Assembly (NCBI RefSeq): GCF_040939455.1
Contig: NC_134120.1
Coordinates: 55,319,001 to 55,383,000, forward strand
From: Microcebus murinus
Taxonomy: Eukaryota; Chordata; Mammalia; Primates; Cheirogaleidae
DNA length: 64,000 nucleotides
Direction: 5' to 3'
Position 1 is the stretch's first letter, and each line of letters opens with the position of its first letter. The notes under the pieces are model-generated. The model had not been told where the DNA came from and made no database searches. It saw nothing but the letters and a program-made list of their open reading frames with translations. Positions 24,090 to 36,172 of this stretch are shown here, piece by piece. A program made the position numbers and the translations under genes.

Positions 24090-25020
24090 CTTACAAGCCA
24101 TTTTACTTAAAAATCATTGTAAAATTTTTTGTTATACAGACTCTTATAAGGAAAATGTAAAAATCACTAGAAATCCCACCATTAACATTTTGAAGGACCC
24201 CATGTTATTCCTGAACACAGAGATACACTCCCACACACATTGTCCCCTAAATTATATTATGCTATATGTGCTGCTTTGGGACTATTTTAACAGTATATTA
24301 AAGAGACCCTTTCCTATAAATAAAAGTCCTCCTCATCATTTTAATGGTTGTGGAATATTCCATTCCATATATATATCTTAGCTCAGGCTGCTATAACAAA
24401 ATACCGTGGACTGGGGAGCTCACACAGCAAACATCTGTTTCTCAAAGTTCTGGAGGCTGGGAAGTTCAAGACCAAGGTGCCGGCAGATCCAGGGACTAGA
24501 GGCCCACTTCCTGGTTTGCAGACACCCTCCTTCTTGCTGTGTCCTCACATACTGGGGAGAGAGCGGGAAAGAGAAGAAAGATCTGGCCTTTTCCTCATCC
24601 TTAAAGGGCACCAATCCCATCATGGGGGCTCAACCCTCATGATCTCATCTAACCCTCATCACCTCCTAAAGGCCACACCTCCTACTACCATAGCGCTGAG
24701 AGTTGGGGTTTCAACATAAGAATTTTGGGAGGACATAAACATTCACTTCATAATGTTATACTACTAATCAGTTCTCTGTGATGAACCTTTAGGTTGTTTG
24801 CAAATTTTTGCTCCCATATGCAACACTGGCATGTGTTTTCCTGTGTGTGATCATCACTCTGGGGTATATTCCTATAAGAGAATTTCTGGGTCAAATGGTA
24901 TGCACATTTCAACTTCTGTATATATTATAATGCCAACAGTGGCTTTTAAAGAAGATACTGAAGTACATTCCATGTATCGTATGGGAGTGCCTCTCTTCCC
25001 AAACCCACAGCAGCCCTGGA
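24090..25020. repeat. Decayed LINE-like sequence split by the MLT1 LTR
   Basis: On both sides of the MLT1 LTR are phrases of an old LINE-type 3' region (tggttgtggaatattccatt before; aacctttaggttgtttgcaa and ttctgggtcaaatggtatgc after). This suggests one older element interrupted by the LTR. Family not determined. A similar phrase set occurs near 21930-22180. Confidence 0.35.
24375..24757 (-). mobile_element. MLT1-type solo LTR (ERVL-MaLR)
   Basis: The reversed consensus is easily read: gctgctataacaaaatac, cagttctggaggctggg-like ctcaaagttctggaggctgg, tgctgtgtcctcacatactg, gcaccaatcccatcatgggg, aaaggccacacctcctacta and gaattttgggaggacataaa. About 380 bp, near full length, with no internal MaLR sequence alongside. 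Old and shared with other mammals or primates. Confidence 0.85.
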
Positions 25021-25169
25021 CATAGATCTTTTTAATAATTAATAAGTTCCTTCACATTGTTTTCCATTCCTTTAATTCTAGTTGAAGATCTTTTAAAATT
25101 TGTATTGGCAATTTATATCTCCTCCTCGGTGATTTCCTGTATATATATATGTCCTTTGTCCATTTTTAA

Positions 25170-25540
<371 letters not shown>

Positions 25541-26247
25541 CGAGATATTTTTTAATTTAAAAAAAGATGCAAATTAAGACTGGACACTTCTCCAAAATAT
25601 ATATAAATGTATGTATTCTGAGACTAATTCTCTATCCTGTGTGGGGATGAATGTATTCTAGTGGCCAATAGTACTTGGGCTTTGTTTACATTTGGAATGA
25701 AGCTCAGAGAAGCTGATTGAATGTCTGGTCATTTGTGGACCTCAGACCAGGACCTATAGGAGGCAAGGCGCTCTGTGGGGAGATGGCAGCCCTCCAGCCC
25801 TGAGGGCAGGTGCTACCTGGGTGCACATTATGAGTGTTCATTGTTGACGGCTCAGCAGGGTCCTGTGATCTTTGCCAGTGTTCCATTTCCCTCTCCTTGG
25901 CTACATCTTTTTCTTACTGCTGTGTAATTCTAATGAGATTGCCTCCGGTCAATCATATTAGAGACTTGATGAGCAGTAGAGAAAGGAAAATTTACAGAAT
26001 GGCAACATTTAAGATAAAATTTGTTTTTGGCCTTTGCCCAAGAGTACATTTTCATGGTCTATAAATATCACAAGCATCTGTATAACGTGAGAAGGAAAAT
26101 TTATTATTTAGTATGAACCCTGGAAAAATTCTAAGGGGAATTTAGAGATCCTATAGGGATGATTATAGGATGAAAATTTTAGATTTAATTTGGGATTGCA
26201 TAAAATCTGTTCATCTTGGTCTAAAACTGTTTATTGTTCTTAAACAG

Positions 26248-26319
26248 TTTCATTCGTTGGCTCCCATGTACTATCGAGGATCTGCTGCAGCCGTCATAGT
26301 GTATGATATCACCAAACAG
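26248..26319 (+). CDS. RAB31: RAB31 coding exon 4 (switch II)
   Basis: A 72-base exon between ttaaacag and gtaaga, phase 0 at both ends, so 24 whole codons: [16 protein letters not shown] then IVYDITKQ, about residues 67-90. It holds switch II after the G3 motif, the RabF3 YYRGS motif and the start of RabF4 (DITKQ, completed by exon 5). These surfaces contact effectors, GEFs and GDI (family knowledge). It is the only exon in the window whose skipping alone keeps frame; the product would lack switch II and be non-functional as a GTPase switch (inference). Confidence 0.97.
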
Positions 26320-27348
26320 GTAAGAATGTCTCCTCTAGAGTTTAGATGCAATTGATGGTGATTCTCTGACTCAGAAAGACCAACAAAGAGATGTTACTGC
26401 TTGATTGTTGCCAGTAGCCTGGCATCTATACAGAGTTTATTGCACGTTATGTAATGAAGCGTCTCACATTTGTCTGCTAAATTAAATAAACAGCAATGAC
26501 CATTCATTCTTAAAATTGACTGTAGAGGCAACGTCATGCCTGCAAGTATTGTTCTCCAGAAAGTCAGCTTTTTAAGAAAAGGAAAATTATTTTTAAGTTC
26601 TGCTTGTTTTATAATTATAGAATACTCACTTTCTATTAGCATTTCAATCATACTACATACTTAAAATGCCAAGGATAACACTTATGTGTATATAAGTAAA
26701 TATATGTGTGTTTGTATATATAATATAAATATAAATATGTTTTTAGTTATGTTGAGACTCTAATATCCGTCAACAAACCACTGCAGTGGTGTTCTGATGA
26801 CATTTTTTTCACTCCTGCAAATTGAATTATTTACTTTTTTATCTGGAGTGCTGACTCAGTGCACAAGACTGTTAGCCTAATGACCCATCACTGTTACCTT
26901 CTATGAGTTCCTGACCACTTCTACCTAAATGTAGTGTCGACCTTTGCCGGTTTCCTAGAGGATGGCTATAAGTGAAGGGCCAGAGAGAAGACAGCACTCT
27001 AAATATGTTTATTCTTTCCTGATGTAACCATGAGCAGGTCCTGTTATCCTTATTCCACCAGAGTCAAGGCTATTTGTTTAAACTAATGTTATGTATAGAA
27101 GAGAAGTCCTAATATGATTTTCTTAGCTTGATCAAGTTTCAATTTTAGAAAAAGAGCCTTTGATACAGGCTATTTAAGTGTAGCTTAGCTAATGTTAGCT
27201 TTTGTGACTTGATAGGGTAGTATGTTCATCTGTGTGAGTCTCCTAAAAATATTTTTCTCTACTAAATTTTACTGAGTTTGCATTTCTACGTGGTTGGAAT
27301 ATTACATTGACAGGTCTTTCCAATGACTCACTTATACTTTTGTTTCAG
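26320..27348 (+). other. RAB31: RAB31 intron 4
   Basis: A short 1,029-base phase-0 intron, donor gtaaga, acceptor cttatacttttgtttcag. The only pattern is an AT-rich (TATA/TGTG)-like stretch near 26690-26745. No transposon or ORF of note. Confidence 0.9.
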
Positions 27349-27455
27349 GATTCCTTTCATACCTTGAAGAAATGGGTTAAAGAGCTGAAAGAACATGGAC
27401 CAGAAAACATTGTAATGGCTATTGCTGGAAACAAATGTGATCTCTCAGATATTAG
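27349..27455 (+). CDS. RAB31: RAB31 coding exon 5 (NKxD motif)
   Basis: A 107-base exon between tgtttcag and gtaagg. It encodes [18 protein letters not shown] and [17 protein letters not shown] plus two bases of an Arg codon, about residues 91-126. NKCD is the G4 guanine-specificity motif, with Asn near 118 and Asp near 121. [22 protein letters not shown] is conserved in the Rab22/31 group. My memory of the human protein has Tyr where this has His (DSFHTLKK), a conservative surface change if real. It ends in phase 2. Confidence 0.97.
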
Positions 27456-28716
27456 GTAAGGTGCATTTAAACATTTTTTGTGTATTTCACATCCTCCATC
27501 CCTGAATGTCTGCAGGTAAAAAGGTATTATGCCTTTGTTATTTTGTCTTTTTTATGTGTAATAATTTAATTGATGGCCATTTGCTTGTGGTAGTCAATGT
27601 AGTATTTATCCAACTCGAGTAGAATTAAAGGAAAATGATAGGGAAGTGTAAATCTGATGGACTAGTGATGAATATTAAAATCAAATTTCCTATATATGGC
27701 ACAATTACATCCCTAACTCTGCATATCTTTGGGCTAGATTGTTTTATTAATTTTATTGTTACCTTTTCCACTATTGTTATTACTGCTAGCATAATTTTAG
27801 TAACACTTTCATATGGTAATGACCATTAGGATTCTTAATATTTTCTATAGTGTACCTGTTTGTTTGAGTTCTAGACTTTGTCTTAAGGGTATGGTCAAGT
27901 GTGCATTAGAACTCTTTTGTAGTGTGTGTTAGAACTATTTTCAAGCATGAGTTCAAATACACCATGGCTTCCCTTGGGGACAGTGGGTTGTTGAACTTGC
28001 TTTAACTAGATGGAGCTTTGTAGGCACCCAGTCCATGTGAATTAGAGATTTGATGATAGCTTTATCTAGCCTAGTAAGCTATCTGTGTTACTAAATAAAT
28101 ATGTTATAAAAAAGGAAATAGTGCATTGCGTTATCTCCATTCCCTTGGTTAATTTAATTCTCAGGAATTCCAGTACTTGATTTTCATAAAGACAGATACA
28201 TCATGCTTCTGGTTTTGCTAATCCAAATATGATTAAACCAAAGTTACATAAAAAATGAAAATGGATCTTGCAAAAGCTCTAACATAGCATTTAACAAATT
28301 GCTCTGTTTCTTTGGGATTTCAAAAGCTTTATAACACATTGCATCAGGTTGCTTTATAATAACAGCCGTAAATACCACTTAATCCTTTGTTTTTCTGGGG
28401 ATTGAACAAATCTTTGACTCCCCAGACTTGGTTCGGATATCTACCTTCTTTACTGTAGTCTGCAGCTTGCTAGTCTAGTATTCCCAGTAGAATTGCTTTA
28501 ACCTTGGTCATGGGAAGGGGGTGGTGGGTGAGTGCTGCGAGAAGACACTATTTCTAGCAACTCCTAATTGTAGTACTAATTTGTATGACTTTAAGTAGAA
28601 CCAAGCCTTATGTATTGTGGGAATGCTGATGGACTAGAATTAAAAAAAAAAAAATTGGAATAGTATCAGTTAAGACTCTTGGTTACGTGGAACCAAAAAC
28701 CAATTGGAATTCATCT

Positions 28717-28890
28717 TGGCTGAGTCCGTGGTTCATGCCTGTAGACCCAGCTGCTCTGGAGGCTGAGGCGGGAGGATGGCTTGAGCCCAGGAGTTGAAGG
28801 CTGCAGCAAGCTATGATTGCACCAGTATACTCCAGCCTGCGTGACAGAACAAGACCCTATCTCTAACAAAAAATTAAAAATTTTAAAAAA
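28717..28890 (+). mobile_element. Short Alu-related element with target-site duplication
   Basis: About 174 bases, plus strand: tggctgagtccgtggttcat, then tggaggctgaggcgggagga, to agaacaagaccctatctcta and an A-rich tail. The internal part of a full dimer is missing. Flanks attggaattcatct (28703-28716) and gttgaaattcatct (28891-28904) are a slightly diverged duplication, so it inserted in this short form. Confidence 0.85.
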
Positions 28891-29613
28891 GTTGAAATTC
28901 ATCTCAGGAGAAAGGGGAATTCATTGGAAGGTACTGGTATCCACATGGTAAAAATATGGCTCCTTTAGCTCTGGTATTCGATGTGTTCCAGCATTACCCT
29001 CAGAGAGAGATCGGCCTAGCATTCTGTTTAAAGTCTGAGATGCCATGGAAGGGTGACCCGGCACGCCCATGGCCAAAAGGGACTTTAGGTAGTACAAGAT
29101 GATGTTTCCCAGAATCACCATGAAAATGGGAGAGTGGGTGATCTTGACGAGGGACAGCTCCTAGAAAAGCATATCCTGGTCAGACAAAACACATCTGCAG
29201 CGTGCTAGGTTGGCTGCCAGACCTGCACTCATGCCATTTCTCAGGGTGGAGTCTGTCCTTTAGGTGCTGGCTCTCCCTGCTCCTCACAAAGGCATTCTGG
29301 TCGGGCCCAGCTGAGTCCTACGTGTGTAATTTTCAACATGTCCCAGCTAACGTAATCCATTCCTTTCGCCTCCAGCCACAAATCCAGTCACAGCCTTTCT
29401 ATCGGTCCCCCCTGGGAGATAACCTAAGGCCATCAGCTACTGCCACCAGTGCTGCCGCCATGGGGCCACCATCCCCTGAGTCCAGACTCTCTGGGTAATA
29501 TCCTTTCTCCTCTGGTTAGGCTTCAGTGAGGTCTGAATGTGGCTCCTCAAGATCTTGCAGTTGTGGCTTAAAGTGTGGAATGTGTATCTTTTGTTATACA
29601 CAACATTATTTTA

Positions 29614-29945
29614 TTATTATTTTTTTTGAGACAGAGTCTTGCTTTGTTGTCCAGGCTAGACTGAATACTGTGGCGTCAGCCTGGCTCACAACAATCTCAG
29701 ACTCCTGGTCTCAAGCTATCCTACTGCCTCAGCCTCCCGAGTAGCTGGGACTACAGGCATGCGCCACCATGCCTGGCTAATTTTTTCTATATATATCAGT
29801 TGGTCAATTAATTTCTTTCTATTTATGGTAGAGACGGGGTCTCACTCTTGCTCAGGCTGGTTTCAAACTCCTGACCTGGAGCAATCCGCCGGCCTCGGCC
29901 TCCCAGAGTGCTAGGATTATAGGCGTGAGCCACCACACCCGGCCC
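29614..29945 (-). mobile_element. Alu SINE, strepsirrhine type
   Basis: Reversed full-length Alu with the lemur-type linker (cagttggtcaattaatttct). Flanking acaacattatttta (29600-29613) and acaaaattatttta (29946-29959) differ at one base, so a target-site duplication is present and insertion was fairly recent. Confidence 0.95.
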
Positions 29946-30942
29946 ACAAAATTATTTTAGATGGTATTTACTGAATCAAGTGACAAGGAAATGACTGCCT
30001 TCAATCCTCTGATTAGGTCAATGAGAAAGACTAATTTGCTGCTAATAAAATTTTAATTTTTAAACATTTAACATAGTCTTTTGAGATAATTTACAAACCA
30101 TAACATTCATGTGTTTTAAGTGTACATTTCAATGAATTTTAGCATATTTATAGAGGAGTTATGCAATCACTGTCACATCTAATTTTAGAGCATTTCTGTC
30201 ACCCTGCAAAGGACATCATGCCCATTTGCAGTCACTTTAATTTTCACTTGTGTTTAGCCTCTGGCAACCACTAATCTACTTATTTTGTTCCTCTAAATTT
30301 GCTTTTTCTGGATGTTTTTTGTATAAATGGAATCATATAGTGAGTGGTCTTTTGGGACTGACTGCTTTCACTCATGATGTTTTTGAGGTTCATCTGTGTT
30401 GTAGCAGGTATTTCATTCCTCTTTACGGCTGAATGATATTTTGTTATATGGATATACCACATTGTATTTATTCATTCACCAGTTGACATTTGTGTCATTT
30501 CCACTTTTTTAGCTATTATGAAAAATTCTGCTAGAACAGTCAGGCACAAATTTTGTGTGGATATATGTTTTCATCTCTCTTGGATATGTACCTAGGAGGG
30601 GAGTTTCTGAGTCATACAATAGATGTTTAACAATTTGAGGAACTCACAGTTTCCCAGAGTAACTGCACCATTTGCATTCCTACCAGCAATGTAGGAGGCT
30701 TCAGTTTATCTGCATGCCCACCAGCACTTGTTATTTTCTGTCTTTTTTGACTGCAGCCATCCTAGTGGTATGAAGCTGTAGTATGGCTTTGATTTGTGTT
30801 TTTCTTATGAATGAGAATTTTAAAGATCCTTTCATATGTTTATTGGCCATTTGTTATATCTTCTTTGGAGAAATGTCTCTTCAAATCCTTTGCCCAATTT
30901 CTAATTGCATTGTCTTTTTATTATTGAGTTGTAAGAGTTCTT

Positions 30943-31022
30943 TATACATACATATATATATACACACACACACATTTATGTATATGCATATACACACACC
31001 CCACGTGCGTGTGTGCGCGTGC
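30943..31022. repeat. Mixed (TA)n/(CA)n microsatellite
   Basis: Alternating purine-pyrimidine run: tacatacatatatatatac, acacacacacatttatgtat, then gtgcgtgtgtgcgcgtgc. It lies inside the L1 just before an Alu monomer. The final part can adopt Z-DNA in principle. Confidence 0.85.
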
Positions 31023-31025
31023 AAT

Positions 31026-31150
31026 TTTTTTTTAAGAGATGGTATCTCACTATATTACCCAGGCTGGTCACCAACTCCTGGCCTCAAGGGATCTTCCCGC
31101 CTCAGCCTTCCAAGTAGCTGGGACTACAAGTGTGCACCACTGCACCCAGC
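31026..31150 (-). mobile_element. Alu left-monomer (FLAM-like)
   Basis: The + strand reads tttttttttaagagatggta, ctcctggcctcaagggatct, then ccaagtagctgggactacaa and gcaccactgcacccagctag, with no second arm. Reversed, nested in the L1. Confidence 0.8.
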
Positions 31151-32401
31151 TAGTTCTTGATAATCTGAATACAAATCCTTTAATGAGATATATGATTTGC
31201 AAATATTTCCTCCCTTCCTATGGGTTGTCTCTTCACAGTCTTTACTGTGTCTTCCGAAGTACAAAAGTTTATGCTCAATTTATCATTTTTTTTCCTTTTA
31301 TCTCTTGTGCCCAAGTGATTGGTTAATTGACAATCACAAGTATTTACTCTTATGTTTTCTTCTAAAAGTTTTATAGCTTTAAGTGCTTACATTTAGGTCT
31401 GTCATCCATTTTGAGTTAATTTTTGAATATGATGTGATATAGGGATCCAAATTCATCTTTTTCCATGTGGCTATCTAATTGCCCCAGCACCATTTGTTGA
31501 AAAGACGATTTCTTTCCCATTGAACTTTTTGGGGTACTTTTGTCAAAAATTACTCAATAGTCAATGTGGTCTTATTTTTGTGCTTTTAATTTTATTCAGT
31601 TGATCTATATGTCTGTCCTTAGGGCAGTACTGCACTATTTTGATTGCTGTAGCTTTGTAGTATGTTTGAAATTAGGAATTATTAGTTCTCCAACCTTGTT
31701 CACTTTTTCAAGGTTGTTTGGCTATTATTGATCCTTAATATTTCCTATGAATTTTAGGTCCATCTCTCAATTTCTACAGAAAAGGCAGTGGGAACTTTAA
31801 TCGTGTTGAATCTTTAGACCAATTTGGGTGTTATTGCCAACTTAGCAATATTAAGTCTTCCTATCCATGACCATGTGCTGTCTGTCTTTCCATTTTATTT
31901 AGGTCTTCTTTAATTTATTTTAGCAATGTTTTATAGCTTTCTGTGTAGAAATCTTGAATTTCTTTTGTTATATTTATTCTTAAGTGTTTGATTTTTCTTG
32001 GTGGTATTGTGAATGGTATTATTTTCTTAATTTCACTTATGGCATGCCTGATGCTAGTGTAGAGAAATAAAATTGACTTTTGTATGTTTATCTTGTATCC
32101 TGCAGCCCTACTGAACTCATTTATTAGTTCTAGTCATTTTTTTTTTTTTTTTTTTTTGTAACCTCTCTGGTGTTTTCTAAATACAAGATTAGGTTATCTG
32201 TGAATATAGGCAGTTTTCTTTCTTCCTTTCCAATGTGGGTACCTTTTATTTTTTTTCTTGCCTAATTTTTCTGGCTGGAACCTCCAATATAATGTTGAAT
32301 AAAAGTGGTGAGAGCAGATATTCTTTTTCCTGATCTTAGAGGCAAAGCAGTTAGTCTGTCTGTAGTAAGTATCATGTTAGTTTTGATTTTATGTAGATCA
32401 T

Positions 32402-32698
32402 CTATATCAGGTTGAGAAAGTTCCCTTCTATTCCTAGCTTATTAAAGTTTTTTTTTTTAATCATGAACAAATGTTGGCTTTTGTCAAATGCTTTTTGTAT
32501 ATCTTTAGAGTTGATTGTATAGTTTTGTCCTTTTGTCCTTCTGTTAATATAATGTAATACATTAATTGATTTTGGGATATTAAAGTAGCCTTGTGTTCCT
32601 GGGATAAATCCCACTTGGTCATGATGTGTAACCCTTCTTATACATTGCTGGATTCGGTTTGCTAGTATTTTGTTAAGGATTTTTATGTCTATATCCAT
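32402..32698 (-). pseudogene. L1 ORF2 reverse transcriptase remnant
   Basis: A 98-codon open piece of L1 ORF2 on the minus strand, with [20 protein letters not shown] and KDIQKAFDK in the order of the RT fingers/palm region upstream of the FADD site. Human L1 has [10 protein letters not shown], so the catalytic-region Asp-Ala-Glu context is altered here. Flanking frames are shifted; no full protein can be made. Confidence 0.85.
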
Positions 32699-33392
32699 GA
32701 AGGATATTGGTCTTTTCTTGTAACATCTTTCTCTGGCATTGATACGAGGGCAGTAATGACTTTGTAGAATAAGTTGGTAAGTGTTCCCACTTCCTCTATA
32801 TTCTATAAGAGTTTGTGAAGGATTGATGTTATTAATAATTCCTTAAGTGTTATTTAATTTTTTGTGCGGTTCATGGTATTCTTTTATAATTCTTTTTTTC
32901 TTAATCTTATCATGACAGATTATGGAATCCTTTTAACTTGTGTAAGGTCAGTAGTGATGTCTCCTCTTTCATTCCTAATTTTAGAAATTTGAGTTTTCTC
33001 TCTTTTTTCCTCATTCAGTCTAGCTGAAAGTTTGTCAATTTTGTTGACCTTTTCAAGAGCCAGTTTTTTAAATTGATTTGTGTCTTTTGTTTTTCTGTTT
33101 CATTTATTTGCCCTCTAATTATTATTATGTCTTCTTTCTGTTTGCTCTGGATTTGCTTTGTCCCTCTTTTTCTAGTTTTCTAAGGTGGAATGTTAGCATA
33201 TTTGAGATCTTCTTTAATGTAGACATTTGCAGTGACAAATTTTCCTCTAAGCACTGTGTCTTATAGGTTTGGGGGTATTGGTTTTTATAATCAATCTCAA
33301 AGTATTTTGTGACATATTTTCTAATTTATATTTGAACCCATTGTTTATTTAGTAGCATATTGTTTAATTTCTACATATTTGTGAAATTGCCA

Positions 33393-33687
33393 TTTTTTTT
33401 TTTTTTGAGCAAGAGTCACGCTCTGTTGCCCAGGCTAGAGTGCCATGGCATCAGCCTAGCTCACAGCAACCTCAAACTCCTGGGCTCAAGCAATCCTCCT
33501 GCCTCAGCCTCCCAAGTAACAGGGACTACAGGCCTGTCTCACCATACCCAGCTAATTTTTTCTATTTTTAGTAGAGATGGGGTCTTGCTCTTGCTGAGGC
33601 TGGTCTTAAACTCCTGACCTTAAGTGATCCTCCCACCTCAGACTCCCAGAGTACTAGGATTACAGGCGTGAGCCACTGCTCCTGGCC
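33393..33687 (-). mobile_element. Alu SINE nested in L1
   Basis: Reversed dimer from ttttttttttttttgagcaa to gtgagccactgctcctggcc, with the short middle linker tttttctatttttagtagag rather than the long lemur-type one. L1 sequence continues on both sides. Confidence 0.9.
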
Positions 33688-34084
33688 CCCAAATTTTGAT
33701 TATTGATGATTTCTAATTTAATACCATTGTAATCTAAAACACACTTTGTATGATTTAAATTATTTTACATTTATTGAGGTTTTTTTTTTTTTTTTCTTTT
33801 TCTTTTATGACTCAGTGTATGGTCTATCCTGGAGAACGTTCTGTGTGAGCTTGATGTCACTAAGTATTTAATACCTATTTTTATACTTGTCATTCTTCCT
33901 TAGAGAGAGGAGAGGGAAAGAAATCCTAAGGTTGAAGGCTTTCTGCAGACAACTGTATCTAGCTAGAATTTAGTTATATTTTGTCTTTATTATATTTATT
34001 TTTAGGATTACATTTTTTTATGATAATTGATTCTAGTGTTCCATTTATGATATCAATATAAAATTTCCTTTAAAATGTTTTTTT

Positions 34085-36172
34085 AAAAGTTGATTTATGC
34101 ACATGACATGATTATCTACATAGAAAATCCCAAGGAATATATAAGTGGGTTTAGCAAAGTTGTAGGTTACAAGATCCCACTTCTATATGCTAAATATAAA
34201 TATTCAGAAACTGAAATTAAAAACACCCTTTTTTACAATTGCTCTAAAGAAAATCAAATACTTAAGTATGTAGTTAATAAAACATTTATAGGATCTGTAT
34301 CTGAAAATTACAAAATACTTATGAAACAAATCTAACAAGAATTGAATAAGTGAGGAGACACAGTGTGTTCATGAATTGAAAGTCTCAACCATAGTAAAGA
34401 TGTCCATTCTTTCCAAATTGATTTATAGATTTAAATGCAATTTCTATCAAAATCTTAGCAAGGTTTTTTGGTAAACATAAACAAACTTATTCTAAAATTT
34501 GTAAAAATCATAGGCACTAGAATAGGTAAAACAATTGACAAAGACGAGATAATGGAAAGAATCACTCTGTCCTATATTAAGTCTTACTGTGTAGGTAGAG
34601 TAATTAAGACAATATGGCTTGGATTGGACACAGATCAGTGGAACAGAAGAGAAAACCCAGAAATAAATCCATAGAAATATACTCAACTGATTTTTGACAA
34701 AGATGCAAGGGCAATTCAACAGAGGAAGGATAGCCCTTTTGACAAATGGAATAATTGGACATCCACAGGCAAAACAAAAACAAACTCCAACCTTAAAATT
34801 AATATAGGCTGGACATGGTGGCTCATGCCTATAATCCTAGCATTTGGGACACTGAGGTGGGAGGATCACTTGAGCCCAGCCTGGGTGAAAGAGTGATACC
34901 CTGTCTCAAAAAAAAAAAAAAAAAAAAAAAAGCTAAAATGAATCATAGGCTTTAAATGTAAAATGTAAAACCATAAAACTTTTAGAAAAACTCCTAAGAT
35001 AAGATCTTTAGGATCTGGGGCTAGGCAAAGAATTCTTAGATTTGACAACAAAAGTAGAATATTGATAAATCAGACCTCCTGAAAATTAAAAATATTTGCT
35101 CTGTGAAAGCCCGTGTGAAGAGAATAAAAGAAAAGCCACAAACTAGGAGAAAATATTTGCAAACCACGTATCTATAAAGGATTAGTATGTAGCCAATTTG
35201 AAAGTGGGCAAAAGACATGAACAGATATTTCACCCAAAAAACCATGAAGATGTTCAACATCATTATCAAACCTATCAGAATGGCTAAAATAAAAAAGTGT
35301 CAACACCTAATGCTGCTGAGGATATGGAAAAACTGGGTCATTTGTATATTACTGGTTTGGCTGTAAAATGGCACAAGCAGTCTGGAAAACAGTTTTGGAA
35401 GTTTCATATTAAACTAAACATGCAATTACCACATGTCCTAGCACTCACACTCTTGGGCATTTATCCCAGAGAAATGAAAGCTTATGTTCACACAAAAGCT
35501 GCATATGAATATTCATAGACACATTATCTGTAATAGCCCCAAACTGGAATCAGCCCACACGGCCTTCAGCTGGTGAATGGTTAACCAAATGGTGGTGCAT
35601 CCATACCACGGACTACTTCTCAGCCACAAAAGGAAACAAACTGCTGATACATGCAACTTGGATGAATCTTCGGGGGAATTATGCTGAGGGAACGAAGCCA
35701 GTCCCACAGGTTTTATGGTGTGTGATTCCATCTGTATAACGTTTTTGAAATGAAAACATTTTCGAGCTAGAGGCTAGGTTAGTGGTTGCCAGATGTGTGT
35801 TTGGGGCCGTGGAGATGGAGGAGGGGGGAAGTGGGCATAGGTATGAAAGGGCAACAGGAGGGACCCTCATGATGTCGGAACTGCTGGAAGTCTCATCTGT
35901 GGTGGTGGACACGGGACCCTGGATAGATGATGGACTCTATAGAGCTCAGTACACACACATGGCCACACCACACACAAGTGAATGTGAGCAAAACTGGGGA
36001 AATCTGAGTAAGAACATATCAATGTCAATATCCTGTTTGTGATATTGCACTACAGTTTTGCAAAATGTGACCATTTGGGGAAATTGAGCAAAGTGTACAA
36101 GGAATCTCTTGCTATTATTTCTTGTAACTGCATGTGAATCTACAATTATTTTAATAAAAAATTCAATTAACA
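34085..36172 (+). mobile_element. L1 3' portion, plus strand
   Basis: Starts within ORF2 just at the RT active-site region: the frame at 34090-34335 reads YAHDMIIYIENPKEY where active L1s have FADDM, so the first catalytic Asp is lost. It continues through the ORF2 C-terminal region (gattagtatgtagccaattt, ggtcatttgtatattactgg) and 3' UTR (caactgcatgtgaatc-like tgtaactgcatgtgaatcta) to an A-rich end. Truncated at 5' and interrupted by a partial Alu. Inactive. Confidence 0.85.
34807..34932 (+). mobile_element. Partial Alu with long A tail
   Basis: ggctggacatggtggctcat to gataccctgtctcaaaa, then about 23 A. It lacks most of a dimer. Weakly similar flanks (ttaaaattaat and ctaaaatgaat) may be a target-site duplication. 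Nested in the plus-strand L1. Confidence 0.85.

Larger units (their letters stand above)
30070..33870 (-). mobile_element. L1 3' portion, reversed, with two nested Alus
   Basis: About 3.8 kb of minus-oriented L1. The + strand runs from its 3' UTR (taatttttaaacatttaaca) through typical complements (cagttgacatttgtgtcatt, aattgccccagcaccatttg, tttggctattattgatcctt) into the reverse transcriptase. Minus-strand frame 32402-32698 encodes part of that domain ([21 protein letters not shown]). Interrupted by Alus at 31026-31150 and 33393-33687 and by frameshifts. Inactive. Confidence 0.85.

Noticed and set aside
23688..24101. Open frames of about 95-137 codons coding Phe-Leu-Pro-Ser or Glu-Gly-Arg-Lys repeats
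   Set aside because: They are products of the tetranucleotide arrays, which have no stop codons in their frames.
30070..36172. Opposed L1s as a single twin-primed insertion
   Set aside because: Both copies contain the same 3' region; twin priming yields two non-overlapping parts of one element.
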